From assembly GCF_023500045.1 (NCBI RefSeq), contig NZ_JAMCOF010000001.1:125326-189325 (forward strand): a stretch of DNA of 64,000 nt, given 5' to 3'. Each line of letters begins with the position of its first letter. Within the stretch, counting starts at the first letter, position 1. Made by a program: the position numbers and the translations under genes. Below are positions 28,089-38,895 of the stretch, in pieces. Under the pieces are notes generated by a model, which was given only the letters and a program-made list of their open reading frames with translations, searched no databases and was not told where the DNA came from. The stretch is from Bartonella bilalgolemi. GTDB lineage: Bacteria > Pseudomonadota > Alphaproteobacteria > Rhizobiales > Rhizobiaceae.

Positions 28089-29456
28089 TTGAAAGATAAA
28101 AAAGCGGGGCATATGTTTGAGATAAATATGCCTGGGTTGGTTGTTCGGCAAGTTTGCGTTCGTTTATTAGGTGCTGTGCTTGATAAGCGTACATCTCTTG
28201 CTGGTTTGACAGATAATGAGTATGGTCATCCACAATATTTAAAGCTTTCATATCGTGATCGTTTATTATGTCGGGCTATTTTGGGAGCGGCATTACGTCA
28301 TCGAAGTCAGATTACAGTGGCTTTATCACACTTTTTGGTGCGACCTTTGCCAGCACAAGCATTTTCATTGCATCATCTTTTACATATCAGTATAACTCAG
28401 ATTCTTTATCTTGATATTCCCGACCATGCAGCAATTGATTTAGCGGTATGCGTGGCAAAGATTGATCCACGTCTGCGCCGTTTCTCGGGATTAGTGAATG
28501 CTATTTTACGTAATTGTGCACGTGAGGCGGCTATTTTGCGGATGCAAACGCCTACAATTAAAGCTATTCCAATGTGGTTCGGGCAACTTTTAGTATCAAC
28601 ATATGGAGCAGAGAAAGCTGATCAAATTTTAGCCATTCAAAGTATAACGCCTCCTCTTGATTTGACGGTGAAATCTGATAGCGTTGGTTGGGCAAAGCGG
28701 TTGGGAGGAATTGTTTTGCCTAATGGTTCAGTTAGGCTTGTTTCTTCGGCTTATTCTGTCGCTGATTTACCAGGTTATGCAGAGGGAGCTTGGTGGGTTC
28801 AAGATTTTGCAGCTGCTTTACCCGTTTGTTTGTTGGGAAATATTCATGACAAAAAGGTAGCAGATCTTTGCGCAAGTCCTGGAGGTAAAACAGCGCAATT
28901 GGCTTTGCAGGGGGCAGATGTAACGGCTATCGATATTTCAGCCAATCGATTAAAGCGTTTAAGAGAAAATATGGATCGACTCAATTTCTCAGTGCACTAT
29001 TGGCATGGTGATTTAAGACAATTTCATCCTGATCAGCTTTTTGATGCTGTTCTTCTTGATCCACCTTGTTCTTCTACAGGGACAATACGCCGTCATCCAG
29101 ATATTTTGTGGACAAAAACAATGGAGGATGTCACCAAATTAGCAGAGATGCAATATGATTTGCTTTTAGCAGCGATTGCTTTAGTGAAAAAAAATGGACG
29201 CATTGTTTTTTCTAATTGTTCATTGGCAAAAGAAGAGGGCGAAGATCTTGTTAAGAAAATTTTATCAACATGTCATCATATTGTCTTAGAGCCTATTTTA
29301 GCAGAAGAAATGGGTGCTATGGCACATTTGGTGTCAATGGAAGGTTTCTTGCGAACGATACCTTCTGATTGTTGTGATGAAAATTTTAATACAGAGGAAA
29401 AATTATTCTTGGGAATGGATGGTTTTTTTGCAGCACGCTTCCGAAAGGTACATTAA
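28089..29456 (+). CDS. rsmB: 16S rRNA (cytosine-C5) methyltransferase, RsmB/Sun family
   Basis: A 455-residue protein with an N-terminal NusB-like RNA-binding domain (residues 15-150) and a C-terminal SAM-dependent m5C methyltransferase domain. DLCASPGGKTAQLA is motif I, LLDPPCSSTGTIRRHPDI holds the catalytic Pro-Cys, and FSNCSLAKEEGE carries the second Cys, conserved as S/T-x-C-S. RsmB methylates C967 of 16S rRNA in E. coli. The frame begins with TTG at 28089; the ATG at 28113 (MFEINMPGL) is an alternative. The rsmB-heparinase-purH order is typical of Rhizobiales. Confidence 0.9.
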   Translation: MKDKKAGHMFEINMPGLVVRQVCVRLLGAVLDKRTSLAGLTDNEYGHPQYLKLSYRDRLLCRAILGAALRHRSQITVALSHFLVRPLPAQAFSLHHLLHISITQILYLDIPDHAAIDLAVCVAKIDPRLRRFSGLVNAILRNCAREAAILRMQTPTIKAIPMWFGQLLVSTYGAEKADQILAIQSITPPLDLTVKSDSVGWAKRLGGIVLPNGSVRLVSSAYSVADLPGYAEGAWWVQDFAAALPVCLLGNIHDKKVADLCASPGGKTAQLALQGADVTAIDISANRLKRLRENMDRLNFSVHYWHGDLRQFHPDQLFDAVLLDPPCSSTGTIRRHPDILWTKTMEDVTKLAEMQYDLLLAAIALVKKNGRIVFSNCSLAKEEGEDLVKKILSTCHHIVLEPILAEEMGAMAHLVSMEGFLRTIPSDCCDENFNTEEKLFLGMDGFFAARFRKVH

Positions 29457-29513
29457 TTAACGTTTCATTTACTCAAATAGTTGAAGTTGTATTTGATAAA
29501 TGTAGACGGAGAT

Positions 29514-31226
29514 ATGGTTGTGGTAATTACAGAGATTGCTCCTCAGATAAAGGCATCAACCGTTTTATATGCAATACAACAATTTCTAAGACGTTTACGG
29601 ACAGGACCACTCTTTCGTTGGCGATTTTCTGGTTTTCGTCCACAAAAGATTTTAGCGCATCCAATTGATTTGCATCTAGCTGATCCAATGATGGCGCATG
29701 AATTTTATCATGGTCGTTTTTCTTTTTTTGGTTGTACAGTACAATCGGGCGCTCTTTCGCCTTTTTCATTAGTGCCACCAATGTTGCAATGGGAAATAGC
29801 ACTGCATGATTTTCATTGGTTACGCCATATGACAGCCGCACGGAGTGAGTTGGCAAAAGCTTATGCGCGTTCTTTGGTGGAAGATTGGTTGGAGCATCAT
29901 AGTAAGAAGATAAAAGGGCCTTCTTGGAGTGGAGCCGTTGTGGCAAGACGACTCATTTCATGGATTTGTCATTCACAAATGCTATTAGAGGGGGTGAGTG
30001 AGGGCTTTAAAAAGCGTTTTTTACGTTCACTTGGTTTTCAGTTTCGTTATTTGCGCATCTTGATTCGTTGTATGGAAGCAAATGAACAGCGTTTACAAGC
30101 TGCAATTTCTTTAGTAGTTGCATCTTTAGCTTTGCCTGTTTCTGCGGCAGTGAAGAAAAAAGTACAAACTTATCTCATTTATGAACTTTCACATCAAGTT
30201 CTTATTGATGGTGGCCATATTTCCCGTAGTCCTGCTATTTTGCTCGATTTATTATCGGATTTATTATCTTTGCGTCATCTATATATGTACAGTAATGAAA
30301 CAGCGCCGCGTATTTTAATTGATTCTGTTGAGCGTATGTTGCCTGCTTTGCGATTTTTTATTCATGAAGATCAAACATTAGCCCGTTTCAATGGCGTTGG
30401 GCCTATTATACCAGAACGTTTATCGGCTATTTTAAATTGTGATGAAACAGCTGGACATCCTTTTAGTCATGCCCGTTATTCTGGTTTTCAGCGTTTACAG
30501 GCTAATCAAACGATAGTTCTTGCAGATACGGGAAAATTTCCGCCACCTTCTGTTGCAGGATATGCATGTTCAGGATGTTTATCATTTGAGATGTCTTCGC
30601 AGGGAAAACGCTTTATTATCAATACAGGGATTGATCCTTATGGTTCTGCAGAATATCAACATTTTGGGCGTTTGACAGCAGCGCATTCAACAGCAACAGT
30701 GAATGATTGTTCAGTGGGAAATTTTCGTAAAAAACAGAACAATGGCGTTTCTCTTTTGCTTGAAGGACCAACAGATGTTCAAGTACAACGCATAGAAGAT
30801 TTAGAAAAAATTGGCTTTATTGCATGTCATGATGGCTATGTGAAGCCTTTTAATCTTATGCATGAACGTGGCCTCATTTTAGCTAGAAATGGGGAAATGA
30901 TTGAAGGTTTTGATCACTTTTTTACACCGAAGAAAAATCGATGGTATAAATATAAGGCAAATCATAGTGAAGGAGATAGTGTTGCTGTTCGATTTCATCT
31001 TAATCCGCAGGTTGAGGCCCATTATGATGGCAATTGCGTCCGCTTAGCTGTAGAAAGTGGCCAGGAGTGGCATTTTACATCATCTGATGCTGAAATTTTT
31101 CTCGAAGATTCAATTGATTTTGCTGATTTAAAAGGTCCACAACGAACACGGCAAATTGTTTTATATTTTCGTCCTGCATTACAAAGAAAAATTCATTGGC
31201 GTTTTATGCGTCATAGATTAGCATAA
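29514..31226 (+). CDS. Heparinase II/III-like family protein
   Basis: A 570-residue protein with an N-terminal alpha-helical region (up to about 300) and the Hepar_II_III C-terminal beta domain (GCLSFEMSSQGKRFIINTGIDPYGSAEYQHFGRLTAAHSTATVND). The family contains polysaccharide lyases, but the rhizobial member next to purH has no demonstrated substrate and no signal peptide is obvious. I start it at the ATG at 29514, which has ACGGAG four bases upstream; the longer TTG frame at 29481 lacks this. Confidence 0.85.
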   Translation: MVVVITEIAPQIKASTVLYAIQQFLRRLRTGPLFRWRFSGFRPQKILAHPIDLHLADPMMAHEFYHGRFSFFGCTVQSGALSPFSLVPPMLQWEIALHDFHWLRHMTAARSELAKAYARSLVEDWLEHHSKKIKGPSWSGAVVARRLISWICHSQMLLEGVSEGFKKRFLRSLGFQFRYLRILIRCMEANEQRLQAAISLVVASLALPVSAAVKKKVQTYLIYELSHQVLIDGGHISRSPAILLDLLSDLLSLRHLYMYSNETAPRILIDSVERMLPALRFFIHEDQTLARFNGVGPIIPERLSAILNCDETAGHPFSHARYSGFQRLQANQTIVLADTGKFPPPSVAGYACSGCLSFEMSSQGKRFIINTGIDPYGSAEYQHFGRLTAAHSTATVNDCSVGNFRKKQNNGVSLLLEGPTDVQVQRIEDLEKIGFIACHDGYVKPFNLMHERGLILARNGEMIEGFDHFFTPKKNRWYKYKANHSEGDSVAVRFHLNPQVEAHYDGNCVRLAVESGQEWHFTSSDAEIFLEDSIDFADLKGPQRTRQIVLYFRPALQRKIHWRFMRHRLA

Positions 31227-31377
31227 TGTTCGCTTGGGAATATCAACCAAGATGATTCTATTATTTGTGGGTTGAAGCATTGGCTGGATGTCCTTTGGGT
31301 ATGTTTTGGCAAAAGCTTATGCTATATCCATAGTGGCTTTTTTTGAATTTTAGCCATTTTATTTTAGGATTTCTATT

Positions 31378-32994
31378 ATGGTTGTTATTGCAAAACAATT
31401 TTCTACGGTCGATCTTCGTCACATTCGTCGTGCTCTTCTTTCTGTCTCTGATAAAACTGGTTTGATTGAGTTTGCGCAAACACTGCATGCTTATGGAATT
31501 GAGTTAATTTCAACGGGAGGAACATCCAAAGAGTTAAGTGCTGCCGGATTACCTGTAATTGATGTTTCTGATATTACAGGGTTTCCTGAAATAATGGATG
31601 GACGCGTTAAAACACTCCATCCTTTGGTTCATGGTTCTTTATTAGGAATAAGAGACGATCCAAACCATAGAGCTGCTATGGAACAGCACGGTATTAATGA
31701 AATTGATCTTCTCGTTGTTAATCTTTATCCCTTTGAAGAAACTTCCCGGTTAGAGGTAAATTCGCAGACAATTCTTGAAAATATTGATATTGGTGGACCA
31801 GCAATGATCCGTGCAGCGGCTAAGAATCACGCTTATGTTGGTGTTGTGACAGCAGTTTGTGATTATGCGTTGGTCATGGATGAATTAAAGCAGCATGATG
31901 GGTGTTTAAGCTTTTTATTGCGGCGTCAATTAGCAACACGTGCTTATGAGCGTACGGCTGCTTATGACACTGCGATAGCAGCTTGGTTTGCAAAAGATTT
32001 AAAAATTCAAGCACCGTCTTGGCGGAGTTTTTCTGGTCATCTTGAAAGTGTGATACGCTATGGAGAAAATCCACATCAAAAAGCGGCATTTTATCTCTCT
32101 GGTGATAAACGTTTTGGTGTTGCTACTGCGACACTTTTGCAAGGAAAAGAACTTTCTTATAATAATATAAATGATACTGATACGGCATTTGAACTTATAT
32201 CAGAATTTAATTCTCAAAAAAGCGCTGCCGTTGCCATTATTAAACATGCTAATCCCTGTGGTGTTGCAGAAGGGCAGAATTTAAAAGAGGCTTATTTGAA
32301 AGCTTTGGCGTGTGATAATATTTCAGCATTTGGTGGTATTATTGCTTTAAATCGGCCTCTTGATGAAGCCTGTGCAGAAGAGATTATTAAAATTTTCACT
32401 GAAGTAATTATTGCTCCTGATGCTACCAGGCCTGCACGTGAAATCATTGCTCAGAAAAAAAATCTTCGTTTATTAATAACAGGAGGAATGCCTGATCCAC
32501 GTGATAACGGGTTCGTTGCTAAAACACTTTCAGGAGGACTATTAGTGCAAACGCGCGATAATGTGGTTGTTGATGATCTTGAGTTGCAAATAGTAACAAA
32601 ACGAGCGCCAAGCCAAGATGAAATGCGTGATCTTAAATTTGCTTTTCGTGTTGTTAAACACGTCAAATCAAATGCTATTGTTTATGCAAAAAATAACGCG
32701 ACAGTTGGGATTGGCGCTGGTCAAATGAGTCGTATCGATTCGGCAAGAATTGCAGCGCGTAAGGCTGAGGAAAGTGCGCAAAAAATGAACTTAACAGAAG
32801 CTTTAACCAAGGGATCTGTGGTTGCATCAGATGCATTTTTCCCCTTTGCAGATGGATTGCTATCCGTGATTGAAGCTGGTGCAACAGCGGTTATTCAACC
32901 AGGTGGATCGATACGCGATGAGGAAGTTATCGCAGCAGCCAATGCACATGGTCTAGCAATGGTTTTTACAGGAGTGAGACATTTTCGCCACTAA
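31378..32994 (+). CDS. purH: Bifunctional AICAR formyltransferase / IMP cyclohydrolase
   Basis: PurH performs the last two steps of de novo IMP synthesis. The 538-residue protein has an N-terminal MGS-like cyclohydrolase domain ([44 protein letters not shown]) and the C-terminal AICAR transformylase domain with [21 protein letters not shown] and DAFFPFADG. All signature motifs are intact and length is normal. An AGGA precedes the ATG. Confidence 0.97.
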   Translation: MVVIAKQFSTVDLRHIRRALLSVSDKTGLIEFAQTLHAYGIELISTGGTSKELSAAGLPVIDVSDITGFPEIMDGRVKTLHPLVHGSLLGIRDDPNHRAAMEQHGINEIDLLVVNLYPFEETSRLEVNSQTILENIDIGGPAMIRAAAKNHAYVGVVTAVCDYALVMDELKQHDGCLSFLLRRQLATRAYERTAAYDTAIAAWFAKDLKIQAPSWRSFSGHLESVIRYGENPHQKAAFYLSGDKRFGVATATLLQGKELSYNNINDTDTAFELISEFNSQKSAAVAIIKHANPCGVAEGQNLKEAYLKALACDNISAFGGIIALNRPLDEACAEEIIKIFTEVIIAPDATRPAREIIAQKKNLRLLITGGMPDPRDNGFVAKTLSGGLLVQTRDNVVVDDLELQIVTKRAPSQDEMRDLKFAFRVVKHVKSNAIVYAKNNATVGIGAGQMSRIDSARIAARKAEESAQKMNLTEALTKGSVVASDAFFPFADGLLSVIEAGATAVIQPGGSIRDEEVIAAANAHGLAMVFTGVRHFRH

Positions 32995-33150
32995 ATTTGC
33001 GCTCTTTCTTTATTTTTATTCTCAAAGATAAGAAAAATATGCTTCTGTGTTATAAATGCAGATCAGTTATGCAATTATAACACTCCTCATTTTTGTAATT
33101 TGTTTTATCTTATTTGTTTAGGAATTTAATATAATGGTTTGGTGAAAAAT

Positions 33151-33303
33151 ATGAATATTTTCCGTTCTTATAGTCAATGGCGTCGTTATCGTCGGACGGT
33201 TAATGCGTTAAGTAGTCTTTCGATATATGAGCTTAGTGATCTTGGTATTAATCGTGCTGATATTAATTCGGTTGCATGGCGTTCTTCCCATAAATCATTG
33301 TAA
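33151..33303 (+). CDS. Small DUF1127 family protein
   Basis: A 50-codon frame, ATG at 33151 and stop TAA at 33301-33303. It begins MNIFRSYSQWRRYRRTVNAL and continues LSIYELSDLGINRADINSVA, the conserved DUF1127 core (Arg-rich helix, then L-x-x-LGI-x-R-x-DI). DUF1127 proteins are small, basic and abundant in Rhizobiales. In Agrobacterium and Rhodobacter they have been tied to RNA turnover and phosphate or carbon metabolism. The gene is alone, about 150 bases after purH. Confidence 0.88.
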   Translation: MNIFRSYSQWRRYRRTVNALSSLSIYELSDLGINRADINSVAWRSSHKSL

Positions 33304-33417
33304 TATTATTGTTTGATAAAAATCTAGTTTATGAAATTGCCTAGCGTTTTAAAGAGCGGTGTTTTTGTTTATAGTGTTGTCAGTAAATTTTAGAGAAAGA
33401 CATTATTTTCTGCTGGT

Positions 33418-33445
33418 CTAGAGGATGCAGTATGTTATCCTCTAG
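33418..33445. repeat. Perfect 9-bp inverted repeat (hairpin)
   Basis: CTAGAGGAT and ATCCTCTAG flank a ten-base loop (GCAGTATGTT) between the DUF1127 gene and the convergent surf1 gene. Neither strand shows a T tract after it, so it is not a standard intrinsic terminator. It may be an mRNA 3'-end stabilising hairpin or a protein-binding site. Confidence 0.6.
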
Positions 33446-33580
33446 GGAGGAAGAATAACGGAAAAACAGAAAAATAAACTGTAATTTGTTCTGCTCTCGA
33501 GAAATGTTAGGCATGGTTTGAAGATAAGAATTAGGTATCTGCGTTTAAGTGTATAAGGGAGGAGAGTTTTTATGCTCTTT

Positions 33581-34378
33581 TCAGTTTTTATATCGCAGCA
33601 GAAGAAGAGATGTTCCTAAAACACCAGCAGCTAAAATAAACCATGTTATAGCATATGTTAAGTGGTTGTTGTGAAATTGCACAACAGTAAGGCCAGGAAT
33701 GGGAAGATTTTCTTGTGAAACTGTTTGTGATTGAGCATCAATAAAGTAGGGAGCAACAGGAGAAACGTTTAGTTTTTTGGCCATAGCGGGGAGTTCGCGC
33801 GTATGCCATAAATTTTGGTCAGGTTTGTTTTTGCGTGGAAAAAACCCATTTTTTTCACTCATCCGTAAAAGGCCAGTAATTGTGATCTGATCCAGAGTAT
33901 GTGCTTGATTGTTATCAAGCGGAGCGTTTTTTTCTTCTTGTTCAAATTGATGACGTGCTTCCATAGGAATAAAACCACGATTGACAAAAGTTACTGTGTC
34001 ATCGGTTGTTTTTAAAGGAGTTAAAACCCAATAACCAGTGGTATTTTGTGTAACAGCGGTTACGAAAATATTTTTGTTTGTAAGAAGCTTCCCGGTGATT
34101 GTGACGGGACGATATTCATCTTTATTAAAAGTAATATCCGGCCATTGGTTGTAAGGTGGCGCTTTGATAGGTGTGAGATGGATACGTTGATTAGCACTAG
34201 TAATAAGATTTGTTTTCCATTTTAGTCGTTGTAGTTGCCATACGCCTAATGCACTAAAGATAACAAAAAGAAATACCCATAAAATGCTAAATAGAACAGA
34301 AACAAGACGGATGCTTTTGCGTTGGAGGTTTATTTTAGAATGATTCATTGTAACCATGATAAGAATGTCTTTTAACAT
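33581..34378 (-). CDS. SURF1 family cytochrome oxidase biogenesis protein
   Basis: A 265-residue protein with the SURF1 layout: an N-terminal membrane helix (VLFSILWVFLFVIFSALGVWQLQR, where GxWQLxR is the signature), a large periplasmic domain (PVTITGKLLTNKN, YWVLTPLKTTDDTVTFVNRGFIP) and a C-terminal helix (YAITWFILAAGVLGTSLLLL). SURF1 helps insert heme a into cytochrome aa3 oxidase. Start codons at 34378, 34357 and 34348 are all possible (MNHSKINL at the last) and none has a good ribosome site. No cox genes are in the window. Confidence 0.9.
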   Translation of the reverse strand: MLKDILIMVTMNHSKINLQRKSIRLVSVLFSILWVFLFVIFSALGVWQLQRLKWKTNLITSANQRIHLTPIKAPPYNQWPDITFNKDEYRPVTITGKLLTNKNIFVTAVTQNTTGYWVLTPLKTTDDTVTFVNRGFIPMEARHQFEQEEKNAPLDNNQAHTLDQITITGLLRMSEKNGFFPRKNKPDQNLWHTRELPAMAKKLNVSPVAPYFIDAQSQTVSQENLPIPGLTVVQFHNNHLTYAITWFILAAGVLGTSLLLLRYKN

Positions 34379-34607
34379 GAAAGAAGCTAAAAGAAAGTAT
34401 TTTATAGGCTTTTATCAAAAAAATGATAAAATAAACCGATAGAGGGGTTAAAATATCTCTAAAAGGCTTGACTTTTATAGCCAATAACTTATAAAGCTCG
34501 CTTTTCCAATAATGCTCGTTTAAAGTGATGGGTGGATTTGTTGTTTGCATCCATTTTATTTTTCTGGTATTGGAGTTTGGAACTTCTTAAGTTTAAAGGT
34601 GAAATCT

Positions 34608-34901
34608 ATGTCTCGTGCCTGCGAATTGACAGGAAAAGCGGTTCAGTATGGTAATAATGTCAGCCATGCAAATAATAAAACCCGCCGTCGTTTTTTACCA
34701 AATCTTTGCAATGTGACATTGATCTCGGAATTGCTTCAGCAGAGTTATCGTTTGCGTGTTTCTGCAAATGCTTTACGTTCGGTTGAGCATCGCGGTGGTC
34801 TTGATAATTTTTTGATTAAAGCTGATGATAAAGAACTATCCCAGCGTGGGCGTTTATTAAAACGTCAGATTATGAAAAAAAAAGCTGAAAAAGCTACTTA
34901 A
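34608..34901 (+). CDS. rpmB: 50S ribosomal protein L28
   Basis: A 97-residue L28, [33 protein letters not shown], with the family end [28 protein letters not shown]. The ATG at 34608 follows AAAGGTG. A longer frame from 34545 is not needed. It stands as a single gene between surf1 (divergent) and the YhhQ-type transporter gene. Confidence 0.96.
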   Translation: MSRACELTGKAVQYGNNVSHANNKTRRRFLPNLCNVTLISELLQQSYRLRVSANALRSVEHRGGLDNFLIKADDKELSQRGRLLKRQIMKKKAEKAT

Positions 34902-35007
34902 TTCTTTATTTTTTGGTTTTGCTGCAGAATGTTTACTTTCGTTTAGGGAAAGAAAATGTTTGACTATTTAGATCCAATATTTTGATTCTATTCCCTAGGT
35001 TAAAAGA

Positions 35008-35661
35008 ATGTCTTCAACATATAAATCTTTAGCTGCGCAAAAAGAGAGAAATTATCTTTTTTTTGCAAGCTTTGCAATGTGTGTTGCGGTAGTTGCTTCC
35101 AATATTTTGGTTCAATATCCTGTTGGTCTATTTGATTTGGATGCGCTATTAACCTATGGAGCTTTTACATATCCCTTTTCTTTTTTAATTAATGATTTGA
35201 CCAATCGTTTTTATGGTCCGGATGCAGCAAGGCGTGTTGTGTATGTTGGTTTTATTTCTGCTGCTTTTATTTCTTGGATATTAGCTACACCACGTCTTGC
35301 AATTGCTTCTAGTACAGTGTTTTTATTTGGGCAATTACTTGATATAATAGTCTTTACACCTTTGCGTCGTAAAACATGGTGGAAAGCACCTTTAATAGCG
35401 GCGTTAGTTGGTTCAGCTTTAGATACAATTTTGTTTTTTTCTCTTGCTTTTGCAAGCAGTTTTTCCTTTATCGATAAATTGGTTGATTATTCTGATAGTT
35501 CTATTATTGACAGTGTTATTGTCATAGGTATTAAAATTCCTGTTTGGTTTTCACTTGCTTTTGGTGATTTTTCAATAAAAATTATTATGAGCCTATTTAT
35601 GCTTGTGCCTTATGGGATAATTTTAAGGAGTTTTCGGACTCCTTTTTATCAAGGGCGTTGA
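35008..35661 (+). CDS. YhhQ-family queuosine precursor transporter
   Basis: A 217-residue membrane protein of the COG1738/YhhQ (VUT) family with about six helices. The landmarks are FAMCVAVVASNILVQYPV, TYPFSFLINDLTNRFYGPDAARRVVYVGF and GQLLDIIVFTPLRRKTWWKAPLIAALVGSALDT. In E. coli YhhQ takes up the queuosine precursors preQ0 and preQ1. This would let a host-dependent bacterium salvage the tRNA base. The substrate is by homology only. Confidence 0.88.
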   Translation: MSSTYKSLAAQKERNYLFFASFAMCVAVVASNILVQYPVGLFDLDALLTYGAFTYPFSFLINDLTNRFYGPDAARRVVYVGFISAAFISWILATPRLAIASSTVFLFGQLLDIIVFTPLRRKTWWKAPLIAALVGSALDTILFFSLAFASSFSFIDKLVDYSDSSIIDSVIVIGIKIPVWFSLAFGDFSIKIIMSLFMLVPYGIILRSFRTPFYQGR

Positions 35662-35829
35662 GAAGAAAAGATATCTTTTGTTTATTCAAAATAATGATAG
35701 TTATTATATTATGCTCCTAAAATAGAAAATTTTTTATTCTATTCTCGGCAAAAGCTGACGTGTAATAGTATTTATGCAGGATGCAATGGTTGGTTGGAGT
35801 CTTTATCTTTTCAAATTCTGTTCTAAAAA

Positions 35830-37707
35830 TTAAGGATTCTTATTAAAGAGTGCTATAAGCTGTTTTGTTATGGCATTCGCTAACTCTTCAGCATTGATGA
35901 TTGTTACAGCGTGTTGATAATAACGTGTTACATCATGGCCTATACCGATAGCAATTAGTTCTATAGGGGAGTTTGCTTGAATTTCTTGAATTACAGCACG
36001 CAAATGTTTGTCCAGATAATTACTGGGATTAACAGAAAGAGTTGAATCGTCAACAGGAGCACCATCAGAAATAACTATCAAGATTCGACGATGTTCATGG
36101 CGCGATATAAGGCGCTGATGCGCCCAAATGAGGGCTTCTCCATCGATATTTTCTTTCAGTAGTCCTTCTTGCAGCATTAAGCCCAAATTGCGTCGAGCGC
36201 GGCGCCATGGTGTATCAGCACTTTTATAAATGATATGGCACAAGTCATTCAAGCGCCCTGGATGAGAGGGTTTATTTTGATTGATCCACTTTTCGCGCGA
36301 TTGTCCTCCTTTCCACGTTTTTGTGGTGAAGCCTAAAATTTCTACTTTGACTCCACAACGTTCAAGAGTTTGTGCTAAAATATCAGCACAACTTGCTGCA
36401 ACAGTAATAGGGCGTTCTCGCATAGATCCTGAATTATCAATAAGCAGAGAAACAACTGTATCACGAAATTGTGTTTCACATTCCATTTTAAAAGAAGGAG
36501 GATGCATTGGATCAATAATGAGGCGTGGAAGGCGTGTTGTATCAAGATAACCTTCTTCGAGATCGAAATTCCAAGCACGGTTTTGTTGTGCCATGAGGCG
36601 GCGTTGGAGTCGGTTTGCTAAGCGTCCAACAATGCTTTGGAGATGATTTAATTGTTGATCAAGATAATGACGTAAATGATCTAATTCTGTTACAGAATAA
36701 AAATGAGTTTCATCCAAAATAGTGTCAAATTCATGGGTAAAAATTTTATAATTCGCTAAATTTTCCATTTTCTGAGAAACATTAAGAAAGTATTTTGATT
36801 TTCCTGATTTGTTTTGTTGAGAATTCTCTTGTTCGTCTTTAGGTATGTCATGATTATTTGACTGAATGGCTTTTTCTTTTCCTTTATTTTGTGCATCGTT
36901 ACTTTGTTCGGTTGTTTTTTGTTTGTCACTTTGAGATTTTTTTTCGTTTGCACTTTCTTCTTCTGTTTGATTTTGCGTATCGTGGTTGTTTTTTTGTTTT
37001 TTAGAAATTTGATTATCAGAGTTTACTTTTAATGGATTAGCCATTTCGAGTACAACGAGCATTTGACGTGCTATTTGTGCGAAAACACTTTGGTTATAAA
37101 CATGAATTGTTAGCTCATGTAATTCTCTTGCAACTTTTTTTTCTATTGACTGACGCCATAACTCCAAGACAAGCCCGGCTTCTCGTGGGGGAAGGCGTTT
37201 TGTTATTTTTTCACGCAATAAAAGCGCGATCGCTTCTTGAAAAGGAGCTTCATTTTGATTCCTTATCATTTGATAACGGGCTTTTTTATATTTATCAGCG
37301 AGCATTATCTCAAGATTTTGTGCGATTCCTTTCATTGTTAACGTACCAATTGCTTCAATACGTGTTTGTTCAAGTGTGTCAAAGATAGCTCGTGCTTCTG
37401 GTTCTGTCGGGGCAAACTGGGTATGAATATGGCTATCATGCCATGCTTTGCGTAGTGCCATAGAATCGCCTAATCCACGAGTAACAGCGATATCATTATC
37501 TGTTATTTGTTGAGGTAATTCTGGTAAACGCGCGCAATTATTGCTTAATGATGGCCTGTTATGACTAAACATAACGTTAAGTTCGCGTATGTTAGCAATA
37601 GCACGAATACAAGTAGAAGTGGCTCTTTTAAAAGTTTCAATATCAAAGTTGCTATTAGAAGAATGTTTTGCTGAATTTTTGCTGTTATCGCCTACTTTTG
37701 CAGTCAT
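35830..37707 (-). CDS. cobT: Cobaltochelatase subunit CobT
   Basis: A 625-residue CobT with a helical N-terminal half, a very polar Gln/Asn/Lys-rich linker (about residues 225-315) and a C-terminal von Willebrand A domain starting near residue 420. The MIDAS motif is [10 protein letters not shown] and later [10 protein letters not shown]. CobT and the AAA+ CobS drive the CobN cobalt insertion step of aerobic B12 synthesis. cobS ends 14 bases upstream on the same strand. No cobN or other cob gene is in the window. The low-complexity linker is normal in the family. Confidence 0.94.
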   Translation of the reverse strand: MTAKVGDNSKNSAKHSSNSNFDIETFKRATSTCIRAIANIRELNVMFSHNRPSLSNNCARLPELPQQITDNDIAVTRGLGDSMALRKAWHDSHIHTQFAPTEPEARAIFDTLEQTRIEAIGTLTMKGIAQNLEIMLADKYKKARYQMIRNQNEAPFQEAIALLLREKITKRLPPREAGLVLELWRQSIEKKVARELHELTIHVYNQSVFAQIARQMLVVLEMANPLKVNSDNQISKKQKNNHDTQNQTEEESANEKKSQSDKQKTTEQSNDAQNKGKEKAIQSNNHDIPKDEQENSQQNKSGKSKYFLNVSQKMENLANYKIFTHEFDTILDETHFYSVTELDHLRHYLDQQLNHLQSIVGRLANRLQRRLMAQQNRAWNFDLEEGYLDTTRLPRLIIDPMHPPSFKMECETQFRDTVVSLLIDNSGSMRERPITVAASCADILAQTLERCGVKVEILGFTTKTWKGGQSREKWINQNKPSHPGRLNDLCHIIYKSADTPWRRARRNLGLMLQEGLLKENIDGEALIWAHQRLISRHEHRRILIVISDGAPVDDSTLSVNPSNYLDKHLRAVIQEIQANSPIELIAIGIGHDVTRYYQHAVTIINAEELANAITKQLIALFNKNP

Positions 37708-37721
37708 GATTGACGCATTCC

Positions 37722-38711
37722 TTAAGGCAAGACCTGATGAATAAGTGATTCAGGAAGTTCATTTCCAAAGGCACGTTGATAAAATTCCGCAACAGTTGCT
37801 CGTTCAAGTTCATCACATTTATTGAGGAAAGTTAAACGGAAAGCAAAACCAATATTTTGAAAAATTGTAGTATTTTCTGCCCAAGTTATAACGGTACGCG
37901 GGCTCATAACTGTAGAAATATCTCCATTCATAAAAGCTTTGCGCACCATATCAGCAACATGTACCATTTGTGAGATAGTTTTTTTACCCTCAGTAGTTTG
38001 GAAATATTTTACCTTCGAGCAAATGATATCAACTTCTTTATCATGAGGTAAATAATTTAATATTGTTACAATCGACCAACGATCCATTTGAGCTTGATTG
38101 ATTTGTTGGGTACCATGATACAGCCCCGTTGTATCGCCAAGACCAATAGTATTTGCTGTTGCAAAAAGTCGAAATGCTGGATGAGGAATAATAACGCGGT
38201 TTTGATCAAGCAAACTAAGGCGTCCAGAAGATTCAAGCACTCGCTGGATGACAAACATAACATCTGGTCGTCCTGCATCATATTCGTCGAAAATGAGAGC
38301 AATATTATTTTGATAAGCCCATGGCAAAATGCCATCTTTAAATTCGGTGATTTGCAAACCGTCTTTCAGGACGATAGCATCCTTTCCGATTAAATCAATG
38401 CGACTAATATGTCCATCAAGATTAATTCGAATACAAGGCCAATTAAGACGTGCAGCAACTTGTTCAATATGCGTTGATTTTCCTGTACCGTGATAGCCAG
38501 ATATCATAACACGTCGGTTAAAAGCGAAACCTGCCAAAAGTGCTAAAGTTGTTTGTTGATCAAAAAGATAATCAGGATCTAAATCAGGAACATGAAGGCT
38601 TTTTGTACTAAAAGCAGGAACTTTCATTTCAGTATCGATATTAAATACATCCTGAGCCCAGACTGTTGTGTCAGGCATATTTGAGACTGTAAGATTTGTT
38701 GTTGTCATCAT
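37722..38711 (-). CDS. cobS: Cobaltochelatase subunit CobS (AAA+ ATPase)
   Basis: A 329-residue AAA+ ATPase of the MoxR/CobS type. Walker A is [16 protein letters not shown] (about residue 93), Walker B is [13 protein letters not shown], sensor 1 is [21 protein letters not shown], and the sensor-2 region is [13 protein letters not shown]. It forms a ring with CobT to load Co(II) into hydrogenobyrinic acid a,c-diamide through CobN. Length is normal. It is co-transcribed with cobT and preceded by the J-domain gene in the standard rhizobial order. Confidence 0.95.
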   Translation of the reverse strand: MMTTTNLTVSNMPDTTVWAQDVFNIDTEMKVPAFSTKSLHVPDLDPDYLFDQQTTLALLAGFAFNRRVMISGYHGTGKSTHIEQVAARLNWPCIRINLDGHISRIDLIGKDAIVLKDGLQITEFKDGILPWAYQNNIALIFDEYDAGRPDVMFVIQRVLESSGRLSLLDQNRVIIPHPAFRLFATANTIGLGDTTGLYHGTQQINQAQMDRWSIVTILNYLPHDKEVDIICSKVKYFQTTEGKKTISQMVHVADMVRKAFMNGDISTVMSPRTVITWAENTTIFQNIGFAFRLTFLNKCDELERATVAEFYQRAFGNELPESLIHQVLP

Positions 38712-38895
38712 TTTTGGGAAGATATCCGCTGTTTATTATTTTGTTGTCAAACAATATAGAACATGGATCACTTATGCAAATGCTCTAATGGTAAAAGAGA
38801 TTAGCTATGAAGGAGATGCTGTGTTGCATGATATTTTTCAAAAATCTTAAATATTTAATAATTGAACAATAGAATGGAGTATTTGAATATAGATT

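Noticed and set aside
35666-35679. AAAAGATATCTTTT palindrome after the YhhQ gene as a terminator
   Set aside because: It has no GC core and no loop; it is probably chance in AT-rich DNA.
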